Below, one piece after another: positions 44,058-55,200 of a stretch of 64,000 nt of DNA. The number at the start of each line of letters is the position of its first letter. Positions within the stretch are counted from its first letter, which is position 1. The stretch is taken from NCBI GenBank assembly GCA_965279165.1, contig OZ257140.1, positions 1,488,001 through 1,552,000 on the forward strand, read 5' to 3'. The stretch is from JBAYIE01 sp965279165 (GTDB lineage Bacteria; Bacteroidota; Bacteroidia; UKL13-3). A model generated the notes under the pieces. The model worked only from the letters and a program-made list of their open reading frames with translations. It was not told the origin of the DNA and made no database searches. Both the position numbers and the translations under genes were made by a program.

Positions 44058-45431
44058 TTACTTTCCGATACAAAACTTACTAAAAATATTCGCCAACAAA
44101 TCGTCGGTTGTTACTTCCCCGGTGATCTCACCCAAATGGAATAAGGCTTTCCGAATATCGAGCGAAAGCATTTCTCCGCTTAAGTTAATTTCGATACCGT
44201 TTAATACTTCCTTCAATGCCTTTTCGGCTTGGGTTAATGCTTCATAATGGCGTAAGTTGGTAATGATGATATCATTTTTTACTTCATCCTTTTTTACAAT
44301 TTCAATCAGCCTGTTTTTTAAGGAGTCGAGTCCGTTTTTGTTTTTTGCACTCAGGTGAATCAGATCTTTATTCGAAAAAGGAAAAGGGGTTTTGATCAAA
44401 TCTGTTTTGTTAGCAACAGGAATAATGATGGCTTGTAAATTTTCAAATGCTTTGAGTTCTTCTTTTAATTGATTTTCGGATGTGGTACTTCCATCAAACA
44501 AATAGATAATGATACTTGCTTGTTGAATTTTTTCGAAAGTTCTTTCAATCCCCATACCTTCAACAATGTCGGCGGTATGGCTTCTGATGCCGGCAGTATC
44601 AATCAATCTAAAAGAAATACCCTCTATCACAAATGCTTCTTCTATGGTATCTCTTGTGGTTCCTGCAATATCACTCACTATTGCACGCTCATCATTGATT
44701 AAGGCATTTAATAAAGTGGATTTGCCTGCGTTGGGTTTCCCGGTTATCACAGTTGGAATGCCATTTTTAATTGCATTGCCATATTGAAACGAATCAATCA
44801 ATGCGCGAATTAATTCCTGAATCTTCTCTACAAAATCTTTAAGTTCTGTTCTGCTTGCAAAAGCAACATCTTCTTCCGCAAAATCCAATTCAAGTTCAAT
44901 TAAGGAAGCAAAATTGATGAGACGTTCGCGCATCTCTTCAATTTGTTTCGAAAACCCTCCCCGCATTTGCATCATAGCGGTACGATGGGTGTCTTCATTT
45001 TCTGAGGCTATTAAATCGGCAACCGCTTCGGCTTGCGATAAGTCTAACTTTTTATGCAAAAACGCTCGCAAGGTAAACTCACCCGGTTTAGCCATTCTGC
45101 AACCTTGTTTAACCAGCAACTGTAAAATTTGTTGTTGAATAAATGGAGATCCATGACAACTAATTTCGATGGTATTTTCTCCTGTATAACTTTTGGGCGC
45201 CACAAACACACTAGCCAAAACTTCATCCACAATTTTTTCTCCATCTGTAATTTTACCAAAATGCAAGGTATGGCTGACGGCAGTTTCAAGATTGGTTCCT
45301 GCAAAACATTGGTTAACTAATTTAATTGCCTTTGTACCACTCACCCTGATTACACCTATTGCGCCTACACCGCTTGCTGTAGCCGGTGCACATATTGTAT
45401 CGTCTAAATCTGTTTTTAAATAAGAACCCAT
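44058..45431 (-). CDS. mnmE: tRNA uridine-5-carboxymethylaminomethyl modification GTPase MnmE
   Basis: The 457-residue protein has the N-terminal folate-binding domain (PATASGVGAIGVIRVSG), an all-helical middle part (SQAEAVADLIASE), the GTPase motifs GKPNAGKSTL, DIAGTTRDT, DTAGIR and NKTD, and the C-terminal CIGK. With MnmG it modifies the wobble uridine of certain tRNAs. Length is standard. Confidence 0.95.
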   Translation of the reverse strand: MGSYLKTDLDDTICAPATASGVGAIGVIRVSGTKAIKLVNQCFAGTNLETAVSHTLHFGKITDGEKIVDEVLASVFVAPKSYTGENTIEISCHGSPFIQQQILQLLVKQGCRMAKPGEFTLRAFLHKKLDLSQAEAVADLIASENEDTHRTAMMQMRGGFSKQIEEMRERLINFASLIELELDFAEEDVAFASRTELKDFVEKIQELIRALIDSFQYGNAIKNGIPTVITGKPNAGKSTLLNALINDERAIVSDIAGTTRDTIEEAFVIEGISFRLIDTAGIRSHTADIVEGMGIERTFEKIQQASIIIYLFDGSTTSENQLKEELKAFENLQAIIIPVANKTDLIKTPFPFSNKDLIHLSAKNKNGLDSLKNRLIEIVKKDEVKNDIIITNLRHYEALTQAEKALKEVLNGIEINLSGEMLSLDIRKALFHLGEITGEVTTDDLLANIFSKFCIGK

Positions 45432-45513
45432 AAAGTCGCAAAATACGTGTAATTTAAGGTTAGAATTGCTACGTTCCTGATTATATCCGATTTGCCAATC
45501 TTAAATTCTATAA

Positions 45514-46275
45514 CTAGTTAATTAATAAATGATTTAGTTTTTCCAAAAAACCATCTTTTGCTCTGCGAGATACATCTACCTTATGTCCTTCAATCAAATG
45601 AACAGTACCACCATCTCCACGTATATATTTTACAAGTGCAGTCATATTAATCATACTTGATTTATGTATTCGATAATAGTTCAAGTCTTGTAAGACATCT
45701 TCAAACTCCTTAAGTGTTTTAGTGGCAAGTAATTGTTTCCCTCCTTTTAAGTAAAATTGGGTGTAGTTGCTCTCAGCTCGTAAATAAATAATGTCATCCA
45801 AATGTACAAATTCAAATCCGTTGAATATTGGAATGCTTATTTGGGTAAATGGGTTTTCTCTATTTGATATATTCTCAATAAAAGCTTTGTATTGAATACC
45901 TCCAAGTCGATTCAAATTTACCTTTGCCCTTTCAATTACTTTTTGCAAATCTTCGAGGTCAACTGGTTTTAAACAATAATCAAGTGCATTCATTTTAAAC
46001 GCTTTAATGGCATACTTTTCAAATGCAGTGACAAATACTACAGAAAAATTAATTGTTTCAAATTTCTTAAGCAGTTCAAAGCCGTTTTCTTTAGGCATTT
46101 CAATATCTAGAAAAACTAATTGTGGTTGATTTTTTTGAATTAATTCAACTGCGTTTGCTACGCTCGAAGCTGTACCAATCAATGATACATCCGGACAAAA
46201 TCTTTCGAGTAAATTTGAAAGATAATCGCGAGAATTATCTTCATCATCTACTATCACTACCTTTATTTTATCCAT
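45514..46275 (-). CDS. LytTR-type response regulator
   Basis: The 253-residue protein has a receiver domain with Asp10/Asp11, phosphorylated Asp57 (LVFLDIEMP), Thr83 and Lys103 (CLKPVD). The C-terminal LytTR DNA-binding domain carries YLRAESNYTQFYLKGGKQLL and LNYYRIHKSSMINM. It lies 20 bp downstream of the histidine kinase gene and is its cognate regulator. It likely controls surface genes, perhaps those upstream in the cluster, but no target site was defined. Confidence 0.93.
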   Translation of the reverse strand: MDKIKVVIVDDEDNSRDYLSNLLERFCPDVSLIGTASSVANAVELIQKNQPQLVFLDIEMPKENGFELLKKFETINFSVVFVTAFEKYAIKAFKMNALDYCLKPVDLEDLQKVIERAKVNLNRLGGIQYKAFIENISNRENPFTQISIPIFNGFEFVHLDDIIYLRAESNYTQFYLKGGKQLLATKTLKEFEDVLQDLNYYRIHKSSMINMTALVKYIRGDGGTVHLIEGHKVDVSRRAKDGFLEKLNHLLIN

Positions 46276-46295
46276 CCCTTATAAGTTAAACTTTA

Positions 46296-49200
46296 TTATT
46301 CATTACTTGATATAATTGGAATTAAAAGTACTACACGTGTTCCAGTAGATTTTCCAAAAGAATCTGTCAAATCTATAATTTGTGCTTTCGATTTCCCATT
46401 GTACAATTTTGCAATCAAATTAATACGACTTTCAGTTATTGCAATACCTTTTGAAACATGAGTCTTCCCTTTAGATAATCTTATTTCACCAGCTCTTTTT
46501 CGTCCTACCCCATTGTCGCTAATAGTGCATTCAATTACCCTATCTCCCAATGCGAAATTAATATTTAATAATCCTTCTTTTCCGGTATCTAAATTTAACA
46601 AGCCATGAATGATTGCATTTTCTATATAAGGTTGAACTATCATGCCTGGTATTTCCGGATTTTCGGATAATAAATCATCTTGTATTTCTATGGTAAAGGT
46701 AAACTTATTTTTAAAGCGAACTTTTTCTAGCTCCAGGTAATTCTTTAGTAACTCCACTTCATCTTCTAATTGAATGGTTCTTCTGTCTGATAGGTCGAGT
46801 GTTGAACGTAAAAGTTTAGCGAATTTTCCAAGATACTTATGTGCATCGATGGTGTTCTGACTAATTATTTGTTGCTGAATAGCACTTAACGCATTAAAAA
46901 GAAAGTGTGGATTGATCTGGGCTTTAAGTGCCTTTAATTCAAACTCCATCAATTCGATACTGTGTTTATTTTCTAGCCTGGCTGCTAACCTCACCCTTCT
47001 AATTTTTCCTTTTACTAATAAATAAACTACGAGGGCACTTAATACTATTAGTGAACTTATAAACCACCACGTTTGCCAAAATGGAGGATGAATTATTATC
47101 TTAATTTGTTTTGGATAGGTATCCCAAACACCTGCATAATTTGATGCCTTTACATTAAATGTATAGGTTCCACTTGGTAAATGTGTATAGGTTATCTGCT
47201 TTTCGTTTGTAGATGTATGCCATTCTTTATCAATACCATCAAGATAATAACTAAATTGATTAAATTCGGCTTGTCGAAACGATAAGGATGAAAATCCAAT
47301 TGTAAGATAATTTTGATCATGGTTCAATGAAATGGATTTAACTTCATTTAAATCTTGGTTAGTTAACCAATCTTTGCCCCAAACTTTAATCGAATTAACA
47401 ATAACATGCGGTTCATTGTTCGCTTTATTAAATTGATCAATTGAACAAATTATAATGCCTTTAGGAGTTGCGGATATAAACTCATTTTCATTGCTAATTA
47501 AAAAAGTATTGTTCGGATTTATAACATTCAAATCATGGAGGTCCTTGCCTGAATAGTTTTGAAATTTATATGTTTTCAAATCCAAACAGGATAAGTAAGA
47601 AGTACTAATTGTCCATAACTTATTATATGATATAATAATTGGATAGTTGCTAAAGAGGTTAGAGCCAAGTCCATCTTGCTCACCAAATAATTCTTCCTTT
47701 TTTTGTTTTGGAAAGAAATGATAGATACCCTTTCCATATTTATTTATCCATAAGGTATTATCGTGGTCAATACATGCTGCAATAATTAGATCATTTGGAT
47801 TACCTACCTGATAATTTTCGTAAACTTTTGCAATTGGGTCAAAGGATGACAAACCTGAATAATAGGAAATCCATATTTTATTTTGTTTATCCTGACCCAC
47901 AATCGCGTATCCCATTGAAGGTTGCTTTACTTTAAGCTGATGTGCAACAATTTCCAGCGAATTATTCGATGTAACTTTCGCTAAACCGGAGTCAGATAAG
48001 ATTATCCAAATTTGATTTTTTGAATCAATAAAAAAATCAGTAATATATTGAGAATAAGAATCACTTATCTGATAATATGTGACCAAGGAGGATGTTGTAG
48101 AATTAATATAATAGAGATGTTTGTAATCAATACACCATACCTTACCGGAATTGTCGTATAATAGTTTGTTGATATATTGTTTAAGTTTATGATGCGAAAT
48201 TGAACCATACGTATGTTTTGATAATGTTTGTTTGTGCCATTTTAAAACACTAAAATTGTTGACATTAAATAAACCGGCATAATACGAACTATCAAAAGGA
48301 TTATATAAAATACTATTCAGTTTGTATTCCTCATTTCTAATTAGCCCAGGTATGGTAATTAACCTCGCAGGTTGGTTTTTTGTATCAAGTGTAAATAAGC
48401 CATTTGAACCACCAAAATAGTAAATATTCTCTTTCGATCGGATGATAGCATGGTTTATTCCAAATTTCTCACCATTGTTTTGGTTAACTTCATTCAATAA
48501 TCTGTAAGTAGCTTTTTGTTTGTCAAAAATCAACAACCTTTTTTGACCGGCAAAAATTAAGAACTCATTTTTAGAATAGGTGCAAAAATTAATTTTGCCA
48601 TTTGAAGCTTCGATAGGCAAAGCATGTTTGGTAAATTTACCAGTGGATGGAATAAAATGTATTAACCCAAAACCATAAAGGCTCAACCAAATGGTTTGGT
48701 CTTTTTCAATAAATTGTTGTGTAATAGTATACTCGGAAAAGTTTTCAATAGCTTGCCAATAATTATGTACAAAATTTTTAAGTAAAGGATTAAAAAGCAA
48801 CAACCCATCAGTGGTTCCCAGATATAAATATCCTAAAGTTGTAATTGAAATAGATAATCCATTAGTCCCTCTACCTCTTACCAGATTTTTGGGAATGGTA
48901 AAATAAGTAAGCTTATGTGTTTGTTTTTCAATAAATCCAAGTGCAGAAGTGCTGCCCTTATTGGAAAACCAGATATTTCCATTTTTATCTTCAACAAAAT
49001 CTGATGGCGAAATATTATTTAAGTTATTGGTTTCATTTCTAATGGTCAGAAATCGATTATGTGACTTATCAAACAAAACAACTCCTTTTCGTTCTGTGCC
49101 AATCCACAATTGGTTATCGGAAGAAATAAACAATGCGGTTATATAATTTTCATTTAAACCAAATGAGTCATTTTCATTTGCTTTGTAATGGGTATAACCA

Positions 49201-49448
49201 TGCGCGTCAAGGCGATATAATCCGTTGGTAGAGCCAATCCAAATAAACCCTTCCTTGTCTTCAACCATGCATTGAATCTGCATAGAAGGATACTTTTTTT
49301 GTTCTAAATAATTTTCAATATATACACGGTTCGTTTCTTGGGCAAACGCCTTATTAAGGAATAATATATTATTCCAAAACAGGAGATTAATTAGAAAAGA
49401 GAAAACTATATTTTTTTGTGTCAAGGTGCTTAGCAAAAGGCAATACAA
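46296..49448 (-). CDS. Sensor histidine kinase with propeller, Y_Y_Y domain and LytS-type kinase
   Basis: The 1050-residue protein has a signal or membrane anchor (about 10-35), then two seven-bladed propellers built from Reg_prop-like units (VEDKEGFIWIGSTNGLYRLD is the first), a Y_Y_Y domain (about 690-780), one membrane helix (about 782-808) and a His_kinase domain. The kinase has the phospho-acceptor His near 848 (AQINPHFLFNA) and the ATP-site SDNGVG. No receiver is fused, unlike most hybrid sensors of this type; the regulator is separate. The input ligand is unknown. Confidence 0.9.
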   Translation of the reverse strand: MYCLLLSTLTQKNIVFSFLINLLFWNNILFLNKAFAQETNRVYIENYLEQKKYPSMQIQCMVEDKEGFIWIGSTNGLYRLDAHGYTHYKANENDSFGLNENYITALFISSDNQLWIGTERKGVVLFDKSHNRFLTIRNETNNLNNISPSDFVEDKNGNIWFSNKGSTSALGFIEKQTHKLTYFTIPKNLVRGRGTNGLSISITTLGYLYLGTTDGLLLFNPLLKNFVHNYWQAIENFSEYTITQQFIEKDQTIWLSLYGFGLIHFIPSTGKFTKHALPIEASNGKINFCTYSKNEFLIFAGQKRLLIFDKQKATYRLLNEVNQNNGEKFGINHAIIRSKENIYYFGGSNGLFTLDTKNQPARLITIPGLIRNEEYKLNSILYNPFDSSYYAGLFNVNNFSVLKWHKQTLSKHTYGSISHHKLKQYINKLLYDNSGKVWCIDYKHLYYINSTTSSLVTYYQISDSYSQYITDFFIDSKNQIWIILSDSGLAKVTSNNSLEIVAHQLKVKQPSMGYAIVGQDKQNKIWISYYSGLSSFDPIAKVYENYQVGNPNDLIIAACIDHDNTLWINKYGKGIYHFFPKQKKEELFGEQDGLGSNLFSNYPIIISYNKLWTISTSYLSCLDLKTYKFQNYSGKDLHDLNVINPNNTFLISNENEFISATPKGIIICSIDQFNKANNEPHVIVNSIKVWGKDWLTNQDLNEVKSISLNHDQNYLTIGFSSLSFRQAEFNQFSYYLDGIDKEWHTSTNEKQITYTHLPSGTYTFNVKASNYAGVWDTYPKQIKIIIHPPFWQTWWFISSLIVLSALVVYLLVKGKIRRVRLAARLENKHSIELMEFELKALKAQINPHFLFNALSAIQQQIISQNTIDAHKYLGKFAKLLRSTLDLSDRRTIQLEDEVELLKNYLELEKVRFKNKFTFTIEIQDDLLSENPEIPGMIVQPYIENAIIHGLLNLDTGKEGLLNINFALGDRVIECTISDNGVGRKRAGEIRLSKGKTHVSKGIAITESRINLIAKLYNGKSKAQIIDLTDSFGKSTGTRVVLLIPIISSNE

Positions 49449-49495
49449 CTTACAAAAAAAAATGGTTTATTGTTGAATGGTTTTCAGGTTCCTTC

Positions 49496-52249
49496 TTACT
49501 CTGCTCCAATAGCAATTAAATTTACATTATAGTTTACACTAGCTGCCGAATTTCTGCCATTATATATATAAAGAGACGCACCAGAACTTGATACATTCGC
49601 TACACTCATTGTTACTTCAGCAAATCCTCCTCCTGAAGCGTTTCCGACATAAGCTACAGGGGTACTACTAAATGTTTCAGACCAATTCACATAAACAATA
49701 ACGGTACTTCCGGCGCCAATTGTTTGGTTAATGGTTGTGTTGGTTTTTACTATCTTTTGTTGACTAGCATCTGATGAACGAATTATCCCTTTATTGTTTT
49801 TTACTGTTAAGTTGTTTTGAACAACTGCGTTTCCCGACATATCTACATAAAAAGCATTTTTACGATTGTTGTCGGCAGTTCCATTGCCTACTTCAAATAA
49901 ATGGGTTAAAGAAGTGGTGTCGTTAAATACACCTATACACATTGACCGATTACCTCTTGCTTTAACATATGCGCCAAATGCTGCAGATGAACTTCCGGAT
50001 GCTACTGTAAATACTCCAAATGCAACAGAACTACCACTGGTTACTTTTACCCCTGAACCAAATCCAAACGAATTATCGCCACTTACTTTAACAGCGTCCC
50101 CACCGGCTAAACTATTTCTTCCACTCGCGGTTGTACTATATTCACCAAAACTTGCAGCATTCCTTCCGCTCGCGATAGTTGCTCTTCCAAAAGCTGTCGC
50201 ATAATCACCACTTGCTTTATTTTCCATACCGGTTGCAAATGAACCTTCACCCGAAGCTGCATTCTGACTACCAATTGCCGTAGAAAAATTTCCGGTTGCA
50301 TTATTTAAATAGCCCAATGATGTTGAACTATATCCTGATGCTTTTGTTCCATTGCCTAAAGCAACTGAAAAATCACCAACCTCATTTATATTCCAACTAT
50401 TGTTGCTTGCATACCCTGCTCTAAAAGCCCCTTTTTCAGGTATCCACATCAATCTCGTACCATCACCGGAAAGATTTGTTGTTCCTATATCGCCATTTAA
50501 AATAAATGCTTTGCCACTAAAATCGATTGTCGCTTTCAGCGAATCACGTACGGTTAAATTTCCCAACACGGTAGTATTTCCTGAATAAGAAATAGACAAT
50601 CGTTTCACCATATTCGTATAAAAATCTAATCCGTTTTGTCCTTCCCCTGCATTTCTTTTACTCCCTATTCCTTCTCCACTTCCGTTTCCAAAAGTGAGTG
50701 TGTTTTGTATGGTACCTGTGTTTGCATTCTGTTGGTCAATATTCATAGAACCGGCAACACTCAAGTTTTTAGATGGTTCAAGCACACCAATTCCAACATT
50801 ACCATTTTGAAGAATGGTTAATGCATTCTTTCTATTGGATGCATTTGTTCCGTTCCCAACTTGAAAGATTCTATTTTCATCATTAAATAACGAAGAAGGA
50901 TTAAAGTCGTTGTCGGTAATGTCATTGTATGATCCAAGCGCGATGCCAGCACATGATCTCGAAATGGTATTGTAACCAATTGATGTTGCATAATAGCCCG
51001 ATGCCGAGGTGCTTTGTCCGATAGCGGTTGAAAATACTCCGGAGGCAATTGCAGCATTTCCTAATGCAATAGTATAAGAACTTAATGCTTGCGCAGAGGC
51101 ACCTAATGCAACACTGGAATTGCCTAAGGCAAGAGAATATGCCCCCATTGCAGTTGAATAAGGTCCTGTAGCACGTGTTCCTCTTCCGGAAGCAAAAGAA
51201 TATAATCCAATACTATCGTTATCCCAACTTTTATTATTTGCACTTCCTGCGCGAAAAGCGGATTTGTTTGGAATCCATAACATTGCTGTACCATCTCCTT
51301 TAAAATCAACTCCACCAATGGTTCCTTGAAGCAATAATCCACCATTTTGCACATGCAATTTTGCTTTTGGTTTTGCCACCCCAATCCCAACCATTCCTTG
51401 ATGAGAAACATTCAGTGCCGGACTCCAAGCACCGGTTCCTGCTTTAGATGCAATACCGAATATTGGTGTTGTATCTAACGGATTACCATCAGTAAAATAA
51501 TACGCCTGTTTGTAATTTCCGTTTTCAGATGAAAGGTATAATCCTTCTCCGGAAGTGGTTACGCCATAATCGGTTCCATTGCTTCTGCTGGTAATATATT
51601 TAGACCCTTTAAATGCAATTAATTTTTCTTTGTCGTTTCCTTCGATATGTAATTTGGCTTCCGGCGTATTCACACCCAAACCAATTTTTCCACTTGGATT
51701 TACATTGGTTAAATCGCCATTATTTAATAACCAACCTTGCTGTGCCACACCCGAAATCGGTTTCCATTTGGTACCATCCCATCCCAATAAATATCCTTGT
51801 ACTTTTCCGGTAGTATCTACATCTTTTAATCCCGATAAAGATTGGTCAACTACACTTAACGCCTGAGAAGCAACCATGGCAAACGGAACCGTTAATAAAG
51901 GTGAAGTTCCCATATCGAGGTATGAAGTACCACCGGCAGGGTCAATGCCAACCTTCATTGCCTTTAATCCAATATTCCAATTGATATTCGAAAACGATCC
52001 GGTTAAAACAGAACCTTGTCCAACTTGGATGGTGAACAAACCAAAAGGATTGGTAGTTGCTTTATGGCTTTCGGAATACACTTCGTTGTTGTCGTTTAAA
52101 AGTGCAATGCGAACACCAATTGTTTTATTTGCCAAAACATTGCCTTGTTGGTTTCTTGCAACAGCTTGATAATTGAATGCTTGTGGAACTTGTGCAAACA
52201 CAATTTGCAAACACAAAAAACAAATACTGAGTAAAAATAATTTTTTCAT
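49496..52249 (-). CDS. Surface fibre-like protein with YadA-head repeats and tail-fibre motifs (paralogue 1)
   Basis: The 917-residue protein has a signal peptide (1-19), an N-terminal beta-sandwich (FNYQAVARNQQGNVLANKTI, about 24-130), and phage-tail-fibre-like turns (KIGLGVNTPEAKLHI and VGIGVAKPKAKLHV). Two blocks of 14-residue YadA-head-like repeats follow (ASGVFSTAIG and relatives), about 7 and 11 units. The last about 100 residues form a beta-domain ending in NLIAIGAE that resembles H-type lectin or tail-fibre tips. No YadA membrane anchor and no T9SS tail are seen, so the route to the surface is unclear. It is 48 bp upstream of the sensor kinase gene. Confidence 0.75.
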   Translation of the reverse strand: MKKLFLLSICFLCLQIVFAQVPQAFNYQAVARNQQGNVLANKTIGVRIALLNDNNEVYSESHKATTNPFGLFTIQVGQGSVLTGSFSNINWNIGLKAMKVGIDPAGGTSYLDMGTSPLLTVPFAMVASQALSVVDQSLSGLKDVDTTGKVQGYLLGWDGTKWKPISGVAQQGWLLNNGDLTNVNPSGKIGLGVNTPEAKLHIEGNDKEKLIAFKGSKYITSRSNGTDYGVTTSGEGLYLSSENGNYKQAYYFTDGNPLDTTPIFGIASKAGTGAWSPALNVSHQGMVGIGVAKPKAKLHVQNGGLLLQGTIGGVDFKGDGTAMLWIPNKSAFRAGSANNKSWDNDSIGLYSFASGRGTRATGPYSTAMGAYSLALGNSSVALGASAQALSSYTIALGNAAIASGVFSTAIGQSTSASGYYATSIGYNTISRSCAGIALGSYNDITDNDFNPSSLFNDENRIFQVGNGTNASNRKNALTILQNGNVGIGVLEPSKNLSVAGSMNIDQQNANTGTIQNTLTFGNGSGEGIGSKRNAGEGQNGLDFYTNMVKRLSISYSGNTTVLGNLTVRDSLKATIDFSGKAFILNGDIGTTNLSGDGTRLMWIPEKGAFRAGYASNNSWNINEVGDFSVALGNGTKASGYSSTSLGYLNNATGNFSTAIGSQNAASGEGSFATGMENKASGDYATAFGRATIASGRNAASFGEYSTTASGRNSLAGGDAVKVSGDNSFGFGSGVKVTSGSSVAFGVFTVASGSSSAAFGAYVKARGNRSMCIGVFNDTTSLTHLFEVGNGTADNNRKNAFYVDMSGNAVVQNNLTVKNNKGIIRSSDASQQKIVKTNTTINQTIGAGSTVIVYVNWSETFSSTPVAYVGNASGGGFAEVTMSVANVSSSGASLYIYNGRNSAASVNYNVNLIAIGAE

Positions 52250-52264
52250 AAAAGTGAATTTTAA

Positions 52265-55200
52265 TTATTCGGCACCTATAGCAATTACTTTAACTACATA
52301 GTTATTGGTAACAGCAGTTCCTTTTGCGTTAAACACATACAAGGTTCCTCCGGTTGCATTAATATTGTTCAACACCATCAATGCTTCACCCCAGTTGCCA
52401 CTTCCCGAGATAACATTTCCAACATAAGCATCCGGAGCGGCACTAAAACCTTCCGGGAAAGTGAACGCAAACGATTTGGTTTCTCCTGCAGCAAAAGATG
52501 CATTTACAGTAACATTTGTTGTTACCTTTTTTTGTTGCGTTGCATCGCTGCTTCGAATAATTCCTTTGTTGCCTTTTACGGAAACGGTATTTGCAATGCT
52601 TACATTTCCTGAATTGGAAATAGACATTCTATTGGTATTTTGGGTATAAAAATCAAGACCGAATTGTCCGGTTCCGGTTGTGCGTTTACTTGCAATTCCT
52701 TCCCCACTAGCCGATCCAAAACGCAATCCTCCTGAAGCAAGGGTCCCTGTGTTTAATTCGGTTTGGTCAATATTCATCGAACCTTTTATGCTCAATGTGT
52801 TTTGTGGAGTTGTTACACCCAATCCAACATTACCGGTTCTTAAAATAGTCATGGCATTGCTTCGACCAAAAGCATCACCATTTCCAATTTGAAAAATACG
52901 AATAGTTGCATCTAAATAATTGGTTGGAATTGCTACATCACTTGTATCATTATAAGCGCCAATCACAGTTGCTCTTGCCGACTTTGCGATTGTTTGAGTT
53001 CCAAATGCCATTGCATTTGACCCACTTGCAGTTGTGTTATTCCCAAACGACATAGCATCATTGCCAGATGCCTGACTATTTAAACCTAAGGCAATTGCCG
53101 TTGAACCAATTGCTTTGGCATTCGACCCAACTGCAAATGAATTGGCTCCTGAAGCAATGCTATTATTTCCCATTGCGGTTGAACTAATTCCCGAAGCAGT
53201 ACTTCCGGAACCAGAAGCAAATGAAGTTTGTCCGGATGCAGTTGTATTGCTACCCATGGAAGTTGATCCAATTCCGGTTGCTTTGGTAGAGGATCCCATT
53301 GCGGTCGAATAATCGCCACTTGCTTTTGTGATTCCTCCCATTGCGGTTGATGCGGCACCACTAGCTACCGTATAAGCTCCCATTGCAGTAGCAGTTGATC
53401 CGGATGCTGTTGTAAAATTACCCGTTGCTATTGCATAATCGTTGGATGCTTTGGTAGCATAACCTAACCCAATAGAATGAATGCCAATGCTATCATTATT
53501 CCAACTGTTGTTGTTGGCTGTTCCTGCTCTAAAGGCTGCTTTAGCAGGTATCCACATCAAGCGTGTTCCATTTCCTGCAAGAGAAGTTGTTCCAATATCT
53601 CCATTTAAAATAAATGCTTTTCCACTAAAATCAATTGCTGCTTTTAGAGTATCTCTAACGGTTAAGTTTCCATTTACCGTGGTATTGCCTGCATTTGAAA
53701 TAGAAAGTCGATTGGTTGATGCAGTATAAAAATCAAGTCCATATTGCCCGGTTCCTGAAGTGCGTTTACTGGCTATTCCTTCTCCACTTGAAGAGCCAAA
53801 AGTCAAACTAATTTCGTTGGTGCCATCGTTGGCATTCAGATGGTCGACATTCATGGATTTTGCTACGGTTAAGTTTTTTTCGGGGTTAACAGTACCTAAT
53901 CCCACTTTGCCATTATAATAAACAGTCATCGCATTTCTTCTTAAATTTGAACTTCCATTTCCAATTTGAAATATTCGATTTAAATCACTGGTAACATAAG
54001 TAATTGCATTCGTATCCGAGGTGTCATTTCCTATGCCAATAACCGTTGAACAATAAGCTTTGGCAGTAGTTAAATAACCCATTGCCGTAGAAACATTGCC
54101 TATAGCTGTCGTATTTGATCCAAATGCAGTGGAAATATATCCGGAAGCTGTTGTAAAACTTCCAAATGCAGTGGAAATATTTCCGGAGGCTAATGATGAA
54201 TAACCTGAAACTAAAGAGTTATAACCCGAAGCTGTTGTATAACTTCCTAATGCCGTCGAAACAGGTCCTGAGGCAACGGTATATTCACCCATTGATGTCG
54301 AAATATTTCCTGAGGCCACAGTATAGTTACCCATTGCTGTCGAAGAATGACCTGCAGCAATTGATTTAGTTCCCATGGCAATTGAATTTTCACCTGAAGC
54401 GACTGTATATGCTCCTAATGTGGTTGCGGTAAGACCAATTGCTCGCGTCCAATATCCAAATGCACTTGCGTATCTTCCGGATGCAACATTTCCAATTCCT
54501 GCAGCAAAAGATACATCACCAATGCTATCTTTATCCCAACTTCTATTGTATGAATACCCTGATCTAAATGCGCCATACTTATTAGGGATCCAAAGCATTG
54601 CACTGCCGTCTCCCTTATAATCCACACCTCCATTGATACCTTGCATTAATATACCTCCATCTAATACATGCAATTTTGCTTTGGGTTTTGCCACGCCAAT
54701 ACCAACCAATCCTTGCTGCGAAACATTCAGTGCCGGACTCCATCCACTATTTCCGGTTTTAGAAGTAATCCCAAAAATGGGTGAAGTATCTAACGGGTTA
54801 CCCTGGGTAAAATAGTAAGCTTGTTTGTAGTTGCCATATTCAGAAGTCATATATAATCCCTCTCCGGTTGAAGGTACGCCATAATCACTTCCGCTACTTC
54901 TGCTAGAAATATATCGATCTCCTTTAAAGGCCATCACATTTTCTTTGTCGTTGCCTTCAATATGCAATTTCGCTTGTGGTGTAGTTACTCCTATACCAAT
55001 TTTACCGGAAGTATTTACATTGCTTAAATCGCCATTGGTCATTAACCAACCTTGTTGTGCCGCACCCGACAATGGTTTCCATTTAGTGCCATCCCATCCC
55101 AATACATAGCCTTGTGTTTTGCCAACTGTGTCAACATCATTTAAACCTCCTAGGGATTGGTCAACAACATTTAAAGCTTTGTCTGCAATTAACGCATATG